64,000 nt of DNA from an uncultured Alteromonadaceae bacterium (GCA_947503265.1 CANNDC010000001.1:372001-436000); one strand, 5' to 3'. Positions 1 to 9,307 are shown, counted from the first letter of the stretch. Notes: generated by a model from the letters alone, not told the origin. Translations and numbers: made by a program.

Positions 1-205
1 ATCCGGATCAATAGAGCAAGACGCCGACTTAATTATGTTTATCTATCGAGATGAAGTTTATAACGAAAACACTGAGTTAAAAGGTGTATCAGAAATCATT
101 TTGGGTAAGCAACGTAACGGTCCCATCGGGACTGTCAGATTGACTTTTCAAGGGCAGTATTCACGCTTCGACAACTACGCTGGCCCAGCATACTCTGACG
201 AATAA
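1..205 (+). CDS. dnaB: Replicative DNA helicase DnaB, C-terminal fragment
   Basis: The window opens inside a gene read in frame from base 2, with the TAA stop at 203-205. The 67 visible codons match the C-terminal end of DnaB: a segment reading [14 protein letters not shown], then [11 protein letters not shown] and the terminal [12 protein letters not shown]. This is the end of the RecA-like ATPase domain that forms the hexameric helicase at the replication fork. The 5' part lies outside the window, so integrity cannot be judged. The next gene is convergent. Identification rests on recognising a highly conserved family tail. Confidence 0.93.
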   Translation, partial: SGSIEQDADLIMFIYRDEVYNENTELKGVSEIILGKQRNGPIGTVRLTFQGQYSRFDNYAGPAYSDE

Positions 206-331
206 TTAACTTGAACTCTCGACAAGCCACGCTTGATAACTGTGGCGTAAGTCGAGTGATAGTCACTTTACATATTGAAACATAAACTAAGCTTGTTAGT
301 CACGAGATTCAATATGGATTAATTAGCAGAT

Positions 332-384
332 AAAAAAACACCCTTGACATAATTGGCTTTTCACCAATCGCACCAAGGGTGTTT
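332..384 (-). terminator. Rho-independent terminator for the OmpA-like gene
   Basis: An inverted repeat pairs bases 336-346 with 374-384 (11 bp), and a shorter inner stem pairs 352-356 with 364-368. Read on the minus strand, the stem is followed by a run of seven U (bases 332-338). It lies about 50 bp past the stop codon of the OmpA-like gene and before the end of dnaB, so it ends the leftward transcript. Confidence 0.8.
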
Positions 385-432
385 AGGGTCAACAGACCCT
401 AGTGTATTAAGACTGAAAAACTAAGCCAAGGC

Positions 433-1701
433 TTAGTCTTTCAATACTTTTTCTTTCTTAGTTGCAGTAACACGAGCTTCAATACGACGGTTCACTTTGT
501 GTGCCGCAGCAGTGTTGCTCTCATCAATTAGCTGAGTTTCACCAAAACCTTCAGCACTTAGACGGTCTGCATCAACGCCATATTTTTCAATAAGCAAAGT
601 TCTAACCGCTTGTGCACGTTTGAGTGAAATCATCATGTTGTAATTAGCATCACCTGGAGCAGAAGCATGACCTTCAATTGCAGTGCTGGTGTTAGGGAAA
701 CGACTCATAAAGTCAGCGAATTCCTGGAACTTAGGATCATTCGGGTTCTCAATAACACTACTGTTGTTTCCAAAGGTCACATTCAAGGTTTGACGTACTT
801 CTACTTCTTCGAAAATACTACAACCCGTTGCATCGACTTTATCCGTCAAAGGCGTGTCTGCACACTGGTCATTGACATCCAAAACGCCGTCTTGGTCGCT
901 ATCGATTTCTAAACTACAACCTTTAGCACCAACTACAGTCCCTTTAGGAGTATTCGGACATCTATCGATTTCGTTAGAAACGCCATCGCCGTCTTTGTCC
1001 CAGTTACATCCCATCGCGTCTACACGAACACCTTCAGGAGTGTTAGGGCATTTATCATCAGCGTTGTAAACCCCGTCGTTATCTAAATCAATGTTACAAC
1101 CGGTAGCGTCAACTCGAACACCAAACGCAGTGTTAGGACACTGATCTACACTGTCATAAACCCCGTCTTGGTCTGAATCTGTTGGTGCTTTTGGCTTAGA
1201 TGTGCCACCGAACGTGTATGCAACACCTAACTTTAAGCTGGAATCATTGTGGCTATTTCGAATATCGTGATAGCGAGCAAGCTCCAAAATCACCTTAAAG
1301 CGATCAGAATAGTCAAAATGTTTACCTATTCCGTAACCGAAAGAAAGATCCGAATCTCTCATATCGATCATTTTTAGACCACCGAATCCGTAAAAAGCAT
1401 TGTCATTAAAGAACTTAACCGCATCAACACCAAATCTGTGGCCAGACTCACTGCTAACAGCATCGTTTTCAAGGTTGAGCTTTGATAACTCAAAACGCGC
1501 AGCCCATTCAGGCTTAAACCTGAAACCGTATTCGATACCTAAACCAGAGCTAACGTCGTATCCAGTGCCGTTGATTGTTTTGTTGTTATCAACTTTATAC
1601 AATTCTCCGAAACCAGCGAACCAAGATTCGTTCTCATCTTGCGCGATAGCGTTAGTCGTAAGTGCAGCTAACAAGCTGACTGCTAAAAGAGATTTTTTCA
1701 T
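433..1701 (-). CDS. OmpA-family outer membrane protein with thrombospondin type 3 repeats
   Basis: A 422-residue outer-membrane protein when started at the ATG at 1699-1701, which gives a clean signal peptide (MKKSLLAVSLLAALTTNAIA). An in-frame ORF extends 13 codons further but would bury that signal. After an N-terminal beta-barrel region (about residues 21-170) come four Asp-rich calcium-binding type 3 repeats (DxDxDGV...DxCPxT), each with a conserved cysteine. A C-terminal OmpA peptidoglycan-binding domain follows (about 300-410, with EGHAS, LSLKRAQAV-like and NRRIEARV motifs). This is the OprF/OmpA architecture: it anchors the outer membrane to the wall and may form a pore. It is monocistronic with its own terminator. 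Confidence 0.92.
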   Translation of the reverse strand: MKKSLLAVSLLAALTTNAIAQDENESWFAGFGELYKVDNNKTINGTGYDVSSGLGIEYGFRFKPEWAARFELSKLNLENDAVSSESGHRFGVDAVKFFNDNAFYGFGGLKMIDMRDSDLSFGYGIGKHFDYSDRFKVILELARYHDIRNSHNDSSLKLGVAYTFGGTSKPKAPTDSDQDGVYDSVDQCPNTAFGVRVDATGCNIDLDNDGVYNADDKCPNTPEGVRVDAMGCNWDKDGDGVSNEIDRCPNTPKGTVVGAKGCSLEIDSDQDGVLDVNDQCADTPLTDKVDATGCSIFEEVEVRQTLNVTFGNNSSVIENPNDPKFQEFADFMSRFPNTSTAIEGHASAPGDANYNMMISLKRAQAVRTLLIEKYGVDADRLSAEGFGETQLIDESNTAAAHKVNRRIEARVTATKKEKVLKD

Positions 1702-1772
1702 GTTACTTTCCCAAGTGTTGTAAAACTTAATTATTATCAATGTGTGTAATAAAAATTCTTCTAGTGTAATTT

Positions 1773-2207
1773 TTACTCACTAGTATTTGATTGTCCATTT
1801 AAAGTGGCTAGCAAAGTTCTGCTATGCGCATTATCTCTATGTTCACCTAAGTAAATGCCTTGCCAAACCCCTAATTGTAACGATCCTTGAGCTATAGGGA
1901 CAGTCAAATTTGTCGAGAATATGCTCGATTTGATGTGAGCAGGCATATCATCGGGTCCTTCATAGGTATGCAAATAGTATTCCGCCCCCTCTGGCACCAT
2001 GACATTCATGTGTTTTTCAAAATCATGTCTAACCGTTGGGTCGGCATTTTCGTTTATCAACAAGCTCGCGCTAGTATGTTGGATAAAAAGGTGCAGAACA
2101 CCGATTGAGTAGTCTTTAATTTGCGGAACGAGGCGTTCTATCTCGTTGGTTATCAGATGAAACCCTCGTTTTTTTGACGATAGCGTGATTTTTTTCTGTT
2201 GCCACAT
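1773..2207 (-). CDS. yjbQ: YjbQ / UPF0047 family protein
   Basis: A 144-residue cytoplasmic protein of the UPF0047/YjbQ family, near the usual length of about 140. The family signature HTSASLLINENADPTVRHD sits at about residues 43-61, and the second conserved block, with LGVWQGIYLGEHRD, lies near the C-terminus. Family members have been reported to have weak thiamine-phosphate synthase activity, but the physiological role is not settled. It follows cheX with 7 bp between them on the same strand, so the two may be co-transcribed although no functional link is evident. Confidence 0.88.
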   Translation of the reverse strand: MWQQKKITLSSKKRGFHLITNEIERLVPQIKDYSIGVLHLFIQHTSASLLINENADPTVRHDFEKHMNVMVPEGAEYYLHTYEGPDDMPAHIKSSIFSTNLTVPIAQGSLQLGVWQGIYLGEHRDNAHSRTLLATLNGQSNTSE

Positions 2208-2214
2208 TGCGACA

Positions 2215-2679
2215 CTATCCTTGGAAGCAGATTTCTAAATAGGCTGTGCCACTTTGACTCGAAAAAGGCAAAATCATGTGCCTTCCGTCCTGTTGATGCT
2301 CTAATTGGTGATCTTTTCCAGAAACGACTTTCGGGCTTGCCATATCAAACTCATATCCTAAATCTATCAAATCGTTCTTGGCGCCGCCGCATACCATATT
2401 GGTGATTTCACCCACCATATCAGCTACTTCATCATTAATGCATTCTGGTTTTTCCCCGAGCATTTTTGACATTATCTCTAGTGCTAACGATTCCTCAAAT
2501 GAAATTGACATTGACCCCTTTAATTGAGGGCCATTCATGCTTATCAGGCTAGATACTTCCCCACACGCGATTGTATTCGTTTTCTTAACAGGTTTACCCG
2601 CATTAAGATCAGTTTGAGCCATCGTTTTAACAACGTTTTTCAAAGCAGATATAAATGGATTAACGAATTCGGCATTCAT
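2215..2679 (-). CDS. cheX: Chemotaxis protein CheX (CheC/CheX-family phosphatase)
   Basis: A 154-residue protein of the CheX family, which dephosphorylates CheY-P or related receivers. The diagnostic helix ADMVGEITNMVCGGAKNDL (about residues 86-104) carries the E-x2-N catalytic pair used to position the water molecule. The start MNAEFVNPF is typical of the family. No other chemotaxis gene is in the window, so this is an orphan cheX between zur and yjbQ. Its target is probably a response regulator encoded elsewhere. Confidence 0.87.
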   Translation of the reverse strand: MNAEFVNPFISALKNVVKTMAQTDLNAGKPVKKTNTIACGEVSSLISMNGPQLKGSMSISFEESLALEIMSKMLGEKPECINDEVADMVGEITNMVCGGAKNDLIDLGYEFDMASPKVVSGKDHQLEHQQDGRHMILPFSSQSGTAYLEICFQG

Positions 2680-2729
2680 TGTCGCAACGGTTCCTTTTCA
2701 CACTGATTGCTATTTTATATTCGATATTT

Positions 2730-3167
2730 TTACTGCTGGCATTCTGAGCACATGCCATGTGCTTCGATAGTTTGTTTAGTGACACTAAAGCCAACTGAAT
2801 GTGCTTGATGATCCAATTTTTCTTTCAATCCATCAGATTGAATTTCTTTGACTTCGCCGCACAAATCACAAATAAGAAATTGTACGGGATGACTACAATC
2901 AAAATGATGGCAGGCGACAAACGCATTGGTTGACTCAAGTTTGTGTATTAACCCAAACTCCAATAGAAAGTCTAGTGTTCGATAAACTGTTGCTGGTTTG
3001 GCTCCAGACTCGGTTAACTTTAATTCATCAAGTAAATCGTACGCACCAACCGCACCTTGTTTGCTGAGGAGCAATTCATACACCTTTTCGCGTAAACTGG
3101 TAAATCTGGCCCCTTTACCTTCACAGTACAGGCGGGCTTTAGTTATTTGTGAATCGAAATTGGACAT
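2730..3167 (-). CDS. zur: Fur-family zinc uptake regulator Zur
   Basis: A 145-residue Fur-superfamily repressor. The N-terminal winged helix includes TSLREKVYELLL and PATVYRTLDFLLEFGLIHK. The C-terminal part has metal ligands HHFDCSH and two CxxC pairs, CDLCG (residues about 100-104) and CSEC at the end, expected to hold the structural zinc. The extended N-terminus, short length and the SHPVQFLICDLCGEV block fit Zur better than Fur. Zur normally represses high-affinity zinc uptake genes; none is adjacent here. An imperfect palindrome (3174-3189) overlaps its ribosome-binding site and could be a self-regulatory site, but this is speculative. Confidence 0.85.
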   Translation of the reverse strand: MSNFDSQITKARLYCEGKGARFTSLREKVYELLLSKQGAVGAYDLLDELKLTESGAKPATVYRTLDFLLEFGLIHKLESTNAFVACHHFDCSHPVQFLICDLCGEVKEIQSDGLKEKLDHQAHSVGFSVTKQTIEAHGMCSECQQ

Positions 3168-3327
3168 ACTTTCCTGAAAGACCTTTCAGTGCTTAATTGG
3201 AGTCATTGTATCATTGGAACCATGCTAAAAAAACAGTCAAGGGATCTGCAATAAAACGCTTTGTTATTATTCGTCGTCAGCGTTAGTCTATAGTGCTAAA
3301 CCACTCAGATTAGCTAGGTAAACTTGA

Positions 3328-4143
3328 ATGATAAAGAGCGCTGACAGAATTAACACTGAAGATCAGGCAATTTGGCTGATTTTCTCAGGTGATAGACTTG
3401 TTTCCTACAAAGATCAGGTTGGCGCAATTCAGCAACACTGGAACGAACTTACTTTTGTGCATCAGTATGCAGATGAACTCATTTTGATTGGCGAGCATGG
3501 CGGATTGACCTGTTATGCCATCGACGTAGGTCAAGAGCAACTTGATTTGGTTGAACATGACACCATCAGCATGCGAACGGTTTTTATGAATCACGATATG
3601 ACCTTGTTCGAATTAGTAGCAAGGGCATGGCAGTTGGTATTGTTTAAAAGAACCCATCGATTCTGTGGTCAATGCGGTAGTGCAATGCAACAAGTTGATT
3701 GGGAAATGGCAGTGCAGTGTCATCGATGCAGCCATCGTTGCTATCCGCGAGTGTCTCCTTGCATTATCGTATCAATTCGCAAAGGCAATAAAATATTACT
3801 TGCACAAGGTAAATCACAACGAGAGCGAAAAATGTTTTCGACCTTAGCAGGATTTGTCGAAAGCGGTGAAACCCTGGAACAAGCCGTGCACCGTGAAGTG
3901 TATGAAGAAGTCAAAATCAAAATTAAAAACTTGGAGTATTTTGGCAGTCAACCTTGGCCATTTCCACATTCGTTGATGATGGGGTTTCTAGCAGACTATG
4001 ACTCGGGTGAGATTATCGTTGATGGTCGGGAAATATTGGAAGCCCATTGGTTCGATATTGATAAATTACCGTTTTTCCCACCCAATATGTCTATTGCCGG
4101 ACGACTTATTGAAGAAACAGTTAAACGAATTAACTCTAATTAG
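3328..4143 (+). CDS. nudC: NADH pyrophosphatase / NAD-capped RNA hydrolase NudC
   Basis: A 271-residue Nudix hydrolase that splits NAD(H) and the NAD cap of RNA into NMN(H) and AMP (or 5'-monophosphate RNA). The zinc ribbon is visible as CGQCG then CHRCSHRC (about residues 113-138). The Nudix box follows as GFVESGETLEQAVHREVYEEV (about 174-194). The NudC-specific SQPWPFPHS motif lies near residue 210. It starts at ATG 3328, is divergent from zur and is followed by a repeat tract and a terminator. Confidence 0.93.
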   Translation: MIKSADRINTEDQAIWLIFSGDRLVSYKDQVGAIQQHWNELTFVHQYADELILIGEHGGLTCYAIDVGQEQLDLVEHDTISMRTVFMNHDMTLFELVARAWQLVLFKRTHRFCGQCGSAMQQVDWEMAVQCHRCSHRCYPRVSPCIIVSIRKGNKILLAQGKSQRERKMFSTLAGFVESGETLEQAVHREVYEEVKIKIKNLEYFGSQPWPFPHSLMMGFLADYDSGEIIVDGREILEAHWFDIDKLPFFPPNMSIAGRLIEETVKRINSN

Positions 4144-4217
4144 AGACTAGCAGGCAAATTAGAGCCTAGTAGATAAAGAGCCTAGTAGATAAATCAAAGA
4201 CTGGCAGGCAAATTAAA
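4142..4217. repeat. Short degenerate tandem repeat after nudC
   Basis: Immediately after the nudC stop there are four imperfect copies of a 16-20 bp unit. Two (4161-4176 and 4177-4192) are almost identical and read GAGCCTAGTAGATAAA. They are flanked by two copies of GACT(A/G)GCAGGCAAATTA at 4145-4161 and 4200-4215. A further decayed copy may extend to 4230. The tract carries no ORF and looks like slippage or duplication of non-coding sequence. Confidence 0.6.
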
Positions 4218-4230
4218 AACTAATAGGCAT

Positions 4231-4265
4231 AAAAAAGCCCCGCAAAAAGCAGGGCTAGAATTTTT
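4231..4265. terminator. Terminator between nudC and hemE
   Basis: An 8-bp stem (4236-4243 with 4249-4256, one G-U pair when read as RNA) has a five-A loop. The right side runs into T5 (4261-4265) after a short spacer and the left side begins with six A. It fits a rho-independent terminator for nudC and could work on both strands. Confidence 0.7.
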
Positions 4266-4438
4266 CAGCGCATGGGCCTGTGAATCAGGCTCTTTATTGT
4301 TATTAACTTGTAACACAGCTGTTATAGCAGAGTTTTTGCGTTTATCGCAAGTTAATTCCTGCTTTTTGTGCAAATTTTTAATAGAATGCCCGCGATATTT
4401 CACATTACACCCTTAAAACTAGCTAATAGAGGCAGTTA

Positions 4439-5506
4439 ATGCAGTTAAAAAATGACCGTTATCTTCGAGCGTTATTGCGCCAACCCGTAGATGTCACACC
4501 TGTTTGGATGATGCGACAAGCAGGGCGCTATTTGCCAGAATACAAGGCAACACGCGGTGAAGCCGGAGATTTCATGTCCCTTTGCAAAAATGCAGAACTT
4601 GCCTGTGAAGTCACGCTTCAGCCCTTGAGGCGTTTTGAATTAGATGCTGCGATTCTATTTTCGGATATCTTAACAATCCCAGATGCCATGGGGCTAGGTC
4701 TCTATTTCGAGACGGGTGAAGGTCCGAAGTTTGAAAGACCCGTTTCTTCAATGGCGGAAATTAAAGCCTTGCCTGTCCCGGACCCTGAAGACGAATTGGG
4801 ATATGTGATGAACGCTGTGCGAACAATTCGCAAAGCCCTCAATGGTGATGTTCCACTTATCGGGTTCTCTGGTAGCCCATGGACATTGGCTACTTATATG
4901 GTTGAAGGTGGTTCGAGTAAAGCTTTTACTAAAATCAAGAAAATGGCTTTTTCTGATCCTGCTAGCTTGCATTTATTGCTTGATAAGTTGGCTGATTCAG
5001 TGATTCTTTATTTGAATGCCCAAATTGCGGCTGGTGCTCAATCTGTGATGGTATTTGATACTTGGGGTGGGGTGTTATCTCCAAGAGATTATAAAGAGTT
5101 TTCTTTACAGTATATGCACAAAATCGTAGACGGATTGACCCGTGAAAATGAGGGGCGCAAGGTGCCTGTCACTTTGTTTACTAAAAATGGTGGTATGTGG
5201 TTGGAATCTATTGCAGCCACAGGTTGTGATGGTGTTGGCCTTGATTGGACAATTGATATTGCAGAAGCGAAAAAGCGCGTAGGAGACAAGGTTGCATTGC
5301 AAGGTAACATGGACCCATCTATGCTATATGCATCTCCACAACGAATTGAACAAGAAGTCCAGTCGATTCTCGCTGGATTTGGTGAAGGGCCGGGTCATGT
5401 GTTTAATCTCGGTCACGGCATTCATCTGGATGTCCCACCAGAAAATGCAGGTGTATTTGTCGACGCCGTGCATAAATACAGCAAACAATATCATCAAGGG
5501 AAATAG
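4439..5506 (+). CDS. hemE: Uroporphyrinogen decarboxylase
   Basis: A 355-residue cytosolic enzyme that removes the four acetate carboxyls of uroporphyrinogen III to give coproporphyrinogen III in haem synthesis. The N-terminal signature [15 protein letters not shown] (residues 20-34) and the second signature [16 protein letters not shown] (about 143-158) are both intact, and the length is normal for the family. It starts at ATG 4439 with AGAGG 8-9 bases upstream. It is a single-gene unit bounded by terminators on both sides; another haem gene, hemH, lies at 50.5 kb. Confidence 0.96.
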   Translation: MQLKNDRYLRALLRQPVDVTPVWMMRQAGRYLPEYKATRGEAGDFMSLCKNAELACEVTLQPLRRFELDAAILFSDILTIPDAMGLGLYFETGEGPKFERPVSSMAEIKALPVPDPEDELGYVMNAVRTIRKALNGDVPLIGFSGSPWTLATYMVEGGSSKAFTKIKKMAFSDPASLHLLLDKLADSVILYLNAQIAAGAQSVMVFDTWGGVLSPRDYKEFSLQYMHKIVDGLTRENEGRKVPVTLFTKNGGMWLESIAATGCDGVGLDWTIDIAEAKKRVGDKVALQGNMDPSMLYASPQRIEQEVQSILAGFGEGPGHVFNLGHGIHLDVPPENAGVFVDAVHKYSKQYHQGK

Positions 5507-5530
5507 CGTTTCTCCACGTTAGAAACCCAA

Positions 5531-5572
5531 TAGCCGGTGCAGAATATTCTTTTTTCCACACCGGCTAGTTGT
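5531..5572 (+). terminator. Terminator after hemE
   Basis: A perfect 9-bp inverted repeat (5531-5539 with 5559-5567) with a 19-base loop lies between the convergent hemE and beta-propeller genes. A T-rich stretch follows the stem on the plus strand. Confidence 0.6.
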
Positions 5573-6514
5573 TTATTCAGCTGCTGCAACTATGGCTAGT
5601 TTCGAACCATCAGGGCTGACAGCCAATCTATTCGCATTTTTTAGCCCTAATTTTGTCAAATCGGCAACTGCTTTCCAGTTATCTTCGGTACCCATTTTCC
5701 AGCGATAAAGCTGTCCATCTTGAATCATCAAAATTGAATTGTCGGGTGACCAGGTATAGTTGGTATTGTCACCGTTTAGCGCAATCAAAGGGCGTATTGC
5801 CTTTGTCGTTGGGTTCAATTCCTTTATCCAAACTTGTCCGTTCATTTGTCGATGTACAAAACTAAAATTATTTGTGTCTGGAATAATATGTGGCGTTGAA
5901 GGAGGCGTATTGCCTGCCACAAAGTGGTAACTTCCGGTTAATTGATTGACCAAGGCCAGACTAAAACCGTAACGAGACCAATATACCAGATCATGGGTTG
6001 CATGGTTCCAAGCGAAGTAGCCAACCGGTTCTCTGTTATTAGAAGATTCCAAAACCCAATTAGGATTATTGATAGACCCTCGTTTACCAGCCCAAATCCC
6101 ACCATTGCGATCACTCACAAAGGCTATCGTTTGATTGTCAGGGGAAGGCGTAGGGGAAAACTCCGTAGCGCTGGTATTGGTTAAACGCCGCGTCTGCTTA
6201 GTTTCCAAAAAATACTCATAAACATCGATTTGATAACCATCAGAGCTGGAAAAAATGAAAGACGCACTATCTGAGGTGAAAAAGGGTTGATTGTCATAGT
6301 CTTGTTGCTGAGTAATGTTCGTTCCATTTGAAATCACCGAATCTGTGTTACGCAAATCAAGATCAAATAAATAGATATCTGTTTTAGGCAATTCCAGCTT
6401 GGGCCTTTCTGATTTTTCTGTGCTCATTGCTGCTGTGCAAACGAGCATTGAAACCATCACAATGATGCTGGAAACCCAATGAAAATTGCTGGTGTGTAAT
6501 CTACTAACTCGCAT
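5573..6514 (-). CDS. Exported TolB/PD40-like beta-propeller protein
   Basis: A 313-residue secreted protein of unknown function. An N-terminal hydrophobic segment (about residues 14-30) looks like a signal peptide. The rest shows several PD40/TolB-type blades: FTSDSASFIFSSSDG, FSPTPSPDNQTIAFVSDRNG, YTWSPDNSILMIQDG and LAVSPDGSKLAIVAA, each with the S-x-D/P-D-G turn typical of WD40-like propellers. It probably works in the periplasm as a binding scaffold. It is convergent with hemE, and 130 bp separate it from queG upstream. No catalytic motif is visible. Confidence 0.7.
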   Translation of the reverse strand: MRVSRLHTSNFHWVSSIIVMVSMLVCTAAMSTEKSERPKLELPKTDIYLFDLDLRNTDSVISNGTNITQQQDYDNQPFFTSDSASFIFSSSDGYQIDVYEYFLETKQTRRLTNTSATEFSPTPSPDNQTIAFVSDRNGGIWAGKRGSINNPNWVLESSNNREPVGYFAWNHATHDLVYWSRYGFSLALVNQLTGSYHFVAGNTPPSTPHIIPDTNNFSFVHRQMNGQVWIKELNPTTKAIRPLIALNGDNTNYTWSPDNSILMIQDGQLYRWKMGTEDNWKAVADLTKLGLKNANRLAVSPDGSKLAIVAAAE

Positions 6515-6644
6515 TCTTTAAACCTATGCTGGTTTTTACTTGGCTTACTAGCTTAGAACCCCTGTGCCCGCAAAGCAATGCTGTAAAATGTTACGGCTAG
6601 TAGCATAAGGGCGAAATCAAGAGAAATCGAAATAACTTGGCAGG

Positions 6645-7796
6645 CTAAGCATCTCTTTTCAAGCCCTTTTCTATACTTCGTATGAGCCTTTCCTTCAATC
6701 TTATGACTTGAGTATCTGCAGGTAACTTTGTTTGTTTGGCTGATTGTTGTTGAATCGCCCAGTGAATATGTTCACTGACAATGTCTGAACTGCTTTCAAG
6801 TCTAGAATTCAATGCTTCGATAATATCTATATCAAAATCCGCATTACCTAACGCAATCGCAATATTTCGTTGCCATTTCTGGAAACCAATACGGCGAATG
6901 GGGGATCCTTCGGTGTTTTGTAAAAATTGCGATTCATCCCAATTAAATAAATCTAATAATTTTTGTGCTTTTAGTTGTTGGCGCGGATGAAAATCGTTTT
7001 CGTCAGTGATTTTTGCGTAGCGATTCCATGGGCAAATCAACTGGCAGTCATCACAGCCATATATTCGATTCCCCATTAATGGCCTCAGCTCCACAGGGAT
7101 GATGCCGTCATGTTCAATGGTTAAATAAGAGATACATTTTCGCGCATCAACCGTGTAGGGGGCAACAATAGCCTGAGTTGGACAAATGGTTAAACAAGCC
7201 GTGCATTGCCCACAATTTTCCTCAACAGCTTGATCAACTGGCAGTGGGATGTCGATGAATAGTTCACCTAAAAAAAACCAAGAACCACCTTCGCTATTAA
7301 TTGTAAGTGAGTGCTTACCTGTCCATCCAATACCTGCTTTCTCAGCAATGGCATGTTCTAGCACGGGGGCAGAATCAACAAAAGGACGGTAATTAAACTC
7401 TGAACACGCTTCTTGTATCTTAACAGCCAGTTTCTTCAGACGAGCGCGCATCACTTTGTGATAATCGCGCCCCAGAGCGTATCGACTGATATATCCTATT
7501 TGTTTATTCTTGAGTTCCTTTGCAAAGCTTGCATCTGGCGGTAAGTAATCCATCCTCACACTAATAATTCGCACTGTACCGGGCAGCAATTCCGCTGGTC
7601 TTGAGCGCTTCTTACCATGCTCTTGCATGTATTTCATCTCACCATGAAACCCTTTTGCTAACCAGGTTTCGAGGTGCTTTTCATGCAATGATAAGTCGAC
7701 ATCACAAATACCGACTTGTTGAAAACCTAGCGCTTTTCCCCACTCCTTGATACTTTTTGCTAGTTCAAGCAAATTTTGTGGAGAAAGTTGTGACAT
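6645..7796 (-). CDS. queG: Epoxyqueuosine reductase QueG
   Basis: A 383-residue cobalamin- and 4Fe-4S-dependent enzyme that reduces epoxyqueuosine to queuosine at the tRNA wobble position. Two ferredoxin-type motifs are visible: CGQCTACLTICPTQAI (about residues 192-207) and CDDCQLICPWN (about 240-250). The start at ATG 7794-7796 (MSQLSPQNLLELAKSIKEWG) matches the usual family N-terminus and has AGGGA about 5 bases upstream. An upstream in-frame ATG at 7817 also has a plausible ribosome site. The 5' end overlaps the divergent nnr start. Confidence 0.93.
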   Translation of the reverse strand: MSQLSPQNLLELAKSIKEWGKALGFQQVGICDVDLSLHEKHLETWLAKGFHGEMKYMQEHGKKRSRPAELLPGTVRIISVRMDYLPPDASFAKELKNKQIGYISRYALGRDYHKVMRARLKKLAVKIQEACSEFNYRPFVDSAPVLEHAIAEKAGIGWTGKHSLTINSEGGSWFFLGELFIDIPLPVDQAVEENCGQCTACLTICPTQAIVAPYTVDARKCISYLTIEHDGIIPVELRPLMGNRIYGCDDCQLICPWNRYAKITDENDFHPRQQLKAQKLLDLFNWDESQFLQNTEGSPIRRIGFQKWQRNIAIALGNADFDIDIIEALNSRLESSSDIVSEHIHWAIQQQSAKQTKLPADTQVIRLKERLIRSIEKGLKRDA

Positions 7797-9301
7797 CGCG
7801 TTCCCTAAAAGCATCATTAAATCCTTTGACATTATCACACAAACTGTACAACGCAGATACTGTTAGGTGTAGCGAACCTTTGGCCGCGAAAAAAGCCAAT
7901 TGCTCCATGTATGAATTGATGGAACGGGCGGGAAAAGCAGCGTTTGATTTTATGCTTGAGCACAATCTTGTTACACGCAAGGTAGTTGTGATTGCCGGCA
8001 CTGGCAACAATGGTGGAGATGGATATGTGCTGGCTAGACTAATGACTGAGCATGGCCATGAGGCGGTAATGGCCAGTATCCAACCTAACAAAGCACTGGT
8101 AGGCGATGCAAAAACTGCCAGAGAAAAATGGATTGCAGCAGGTCATAGGGTGGTGGATGCCGCAGCCATTAACTTCGATGATTTTGATGTCATTGTCGAT
8201 GGACTGCTAGGCACAGGATTGTCTGGAATGGTCAGTTCTACTTATGCAAGTCTCATTGCTCGAATCAATCAAGCAGACTGCTATGTGCTTAGTTTAGATA
8301 TCCCCTCAGGAACCCATGCCGATTCTGGACAAACATTAGGATGTTCAATTAAGGCTGACGCTACCATTACATTTGTGGGAATTAAAACAGGCTTGGTTAC
8401 ATCTGCTGGCAAGTACCATACTGGAAAACTCATATTGTCCACATTAGGGATTGAAGCCGAATACGCAGATGTCGCTAGCGCGAGTGCTACTTTGCTAGGA
8501 TTCGACGACTTTAAACGCCTAGAAAGCCGCAGTTTACATTCACACAAAGGGCATTTTGGTCGACTACTGTGTGTCGGCGGCAATCAAGGTATGTCTGGTG
8601 CAATCAGACTCAGCGCCGAGGCGGCTATGCGCACGGGAGCGGGCTTAGTGAAAGTCTTTTGTCATAGTAAAAGCGTAATGCAAGTCAGTAGTGGCAGACC
8701 GGAATTAATGGTTACGGATGACAATTTGGCAAAGCATTTAAAATGGGCAGATTGTATCGTTTTTGGACCCGGGCTGGGGCAAGATGCTTGGAGCCAAGGG
8801 ATATTTAATCAGGTCTTGAGTTACCTTGTACATGAGGATAAACCCGTCGTTATTGATGCTGATGGGTTGAACTTATTGAGTCAACATCTGCACAAACTAA
8901 CATTATCAAATATGGTGGTTACTCCCCATCCAGCTGAAGCTGCAAGGCTGCTAAATGCAACAGTTGAAGAGATTGAGAATAATCGATTCAATAGCGCAGA
9001 CAGTATTCACAAGAGATTCAACAGTGCATGCGTGTTAAAAGGGGCCGGAAGCTTGGTTCACAATTGTGAGGCGCTGTTTGTTTGCGCTGATGGAAACCCG
9101 GGGATGGCGACCGCAGGAATGGGCGATATTCTAACGGGAATTATTGGCTCTTTGTTAAGTCAAGGTATGAGCAAGCAACAAGCTAGTATTTACGGCACTT
9201 GTCTTCATGCCAAAGCAGCAGATTTACAAGCCGCAGAGCGGGGACAACGTGGTATGCTAGCTAGTGATATTTTTGAACATTTACCTAGCTTGGTAAACTA
9301 A
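7790..9301 (+). CDS. nnr: Bifunctional NAD(P)HX epimerase/dehydratase Nnr
   Basis: A two-domain repair enzyme for hydrated NAD(P)H. The N-terminal YjeF epimerase domain (to about residue 215) contains CSMYELMERAGKAAFDF and the nucleotide loop AGTGNNGGDGYVLAR. The C-terminal ribokinase-like dehydratase domain (about 220-500) has HKGHFGRLLCVGG, FGPGLGQ, VTPHPAEAARL and NPGMATAGMGDILTG. I chose GTG 7790 because GGAGA lies 5 bases upstream; an in-frame TTG at 7757 lacks this. The gene begins divergently from queG with a 7-bp overlap and leads the block that continues with tsaE and amiB. Confidence 0.93.
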   Translation: MTSRSLKASLNPLTLSHKLYNADTVRCSEPLAAKKANCSMYELMERAGKAAFDFMLEHNLVTRKVVVIAGTGNNGGDGYVLARLMTEHGHEAVMASIQPNKALVGDAKTAREKWIAAGHRVVDAAAINFDDFDVIVDGLLGTGLSGMVSSTYASLIARINQADCYVLSLDIPSGTHADSGQTLGCSIKADATITFVGIKTGLVTSAGKYHTGKLILSTLGIEAEYADVASASATLLGFDDFKRLESRSLHSHKGHFGRLLCVGGNQGMSGAIRLSAEAAMRTGAGLVKVFCHSKSVMQVSSGRPELMVTDDNLAKHLKWADCIVFGPGLGQDAWSQGIFNQVLSYLVHEDKPVVIDADGLNLLSQHLHKLTLSNMVVTPHPAEAARLLNATVEEIENNRFNSADSIHKRFNSACVLKGAGSLVHNCEALFVCADGNPGMATAGMGDILTGIIGSLLSQGMSKQQASIYGTCLHAKAADLQAAERGQRGMLASDIFEHLPSLVN

Positions 9302-9307
9302 CGGTGT

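Noticed and set aside
667..1069. Plus-strand frames antisense to the OmpA-like gene
   Set aside because: They are shadows of the Asp-rich repeats on the other strand; the minus-strand reading has a signal peptide, domains and a terminator.
3174..3189. Palindrome CTGAAAG-AC-CTTTCAG before zur as a Zur box
   Set aside because: It does not resemble the AT-rich Zur consensus and partly consists of the ribosome-binding site; kept only as a weak possibility in the zur entry.
4194..4403. 69-codon minus-strand frame between nudC and hemE
   Set aside because: It covers the tandem repeat and the terminator hairpin, has no ribosome site and no recognisable family features.
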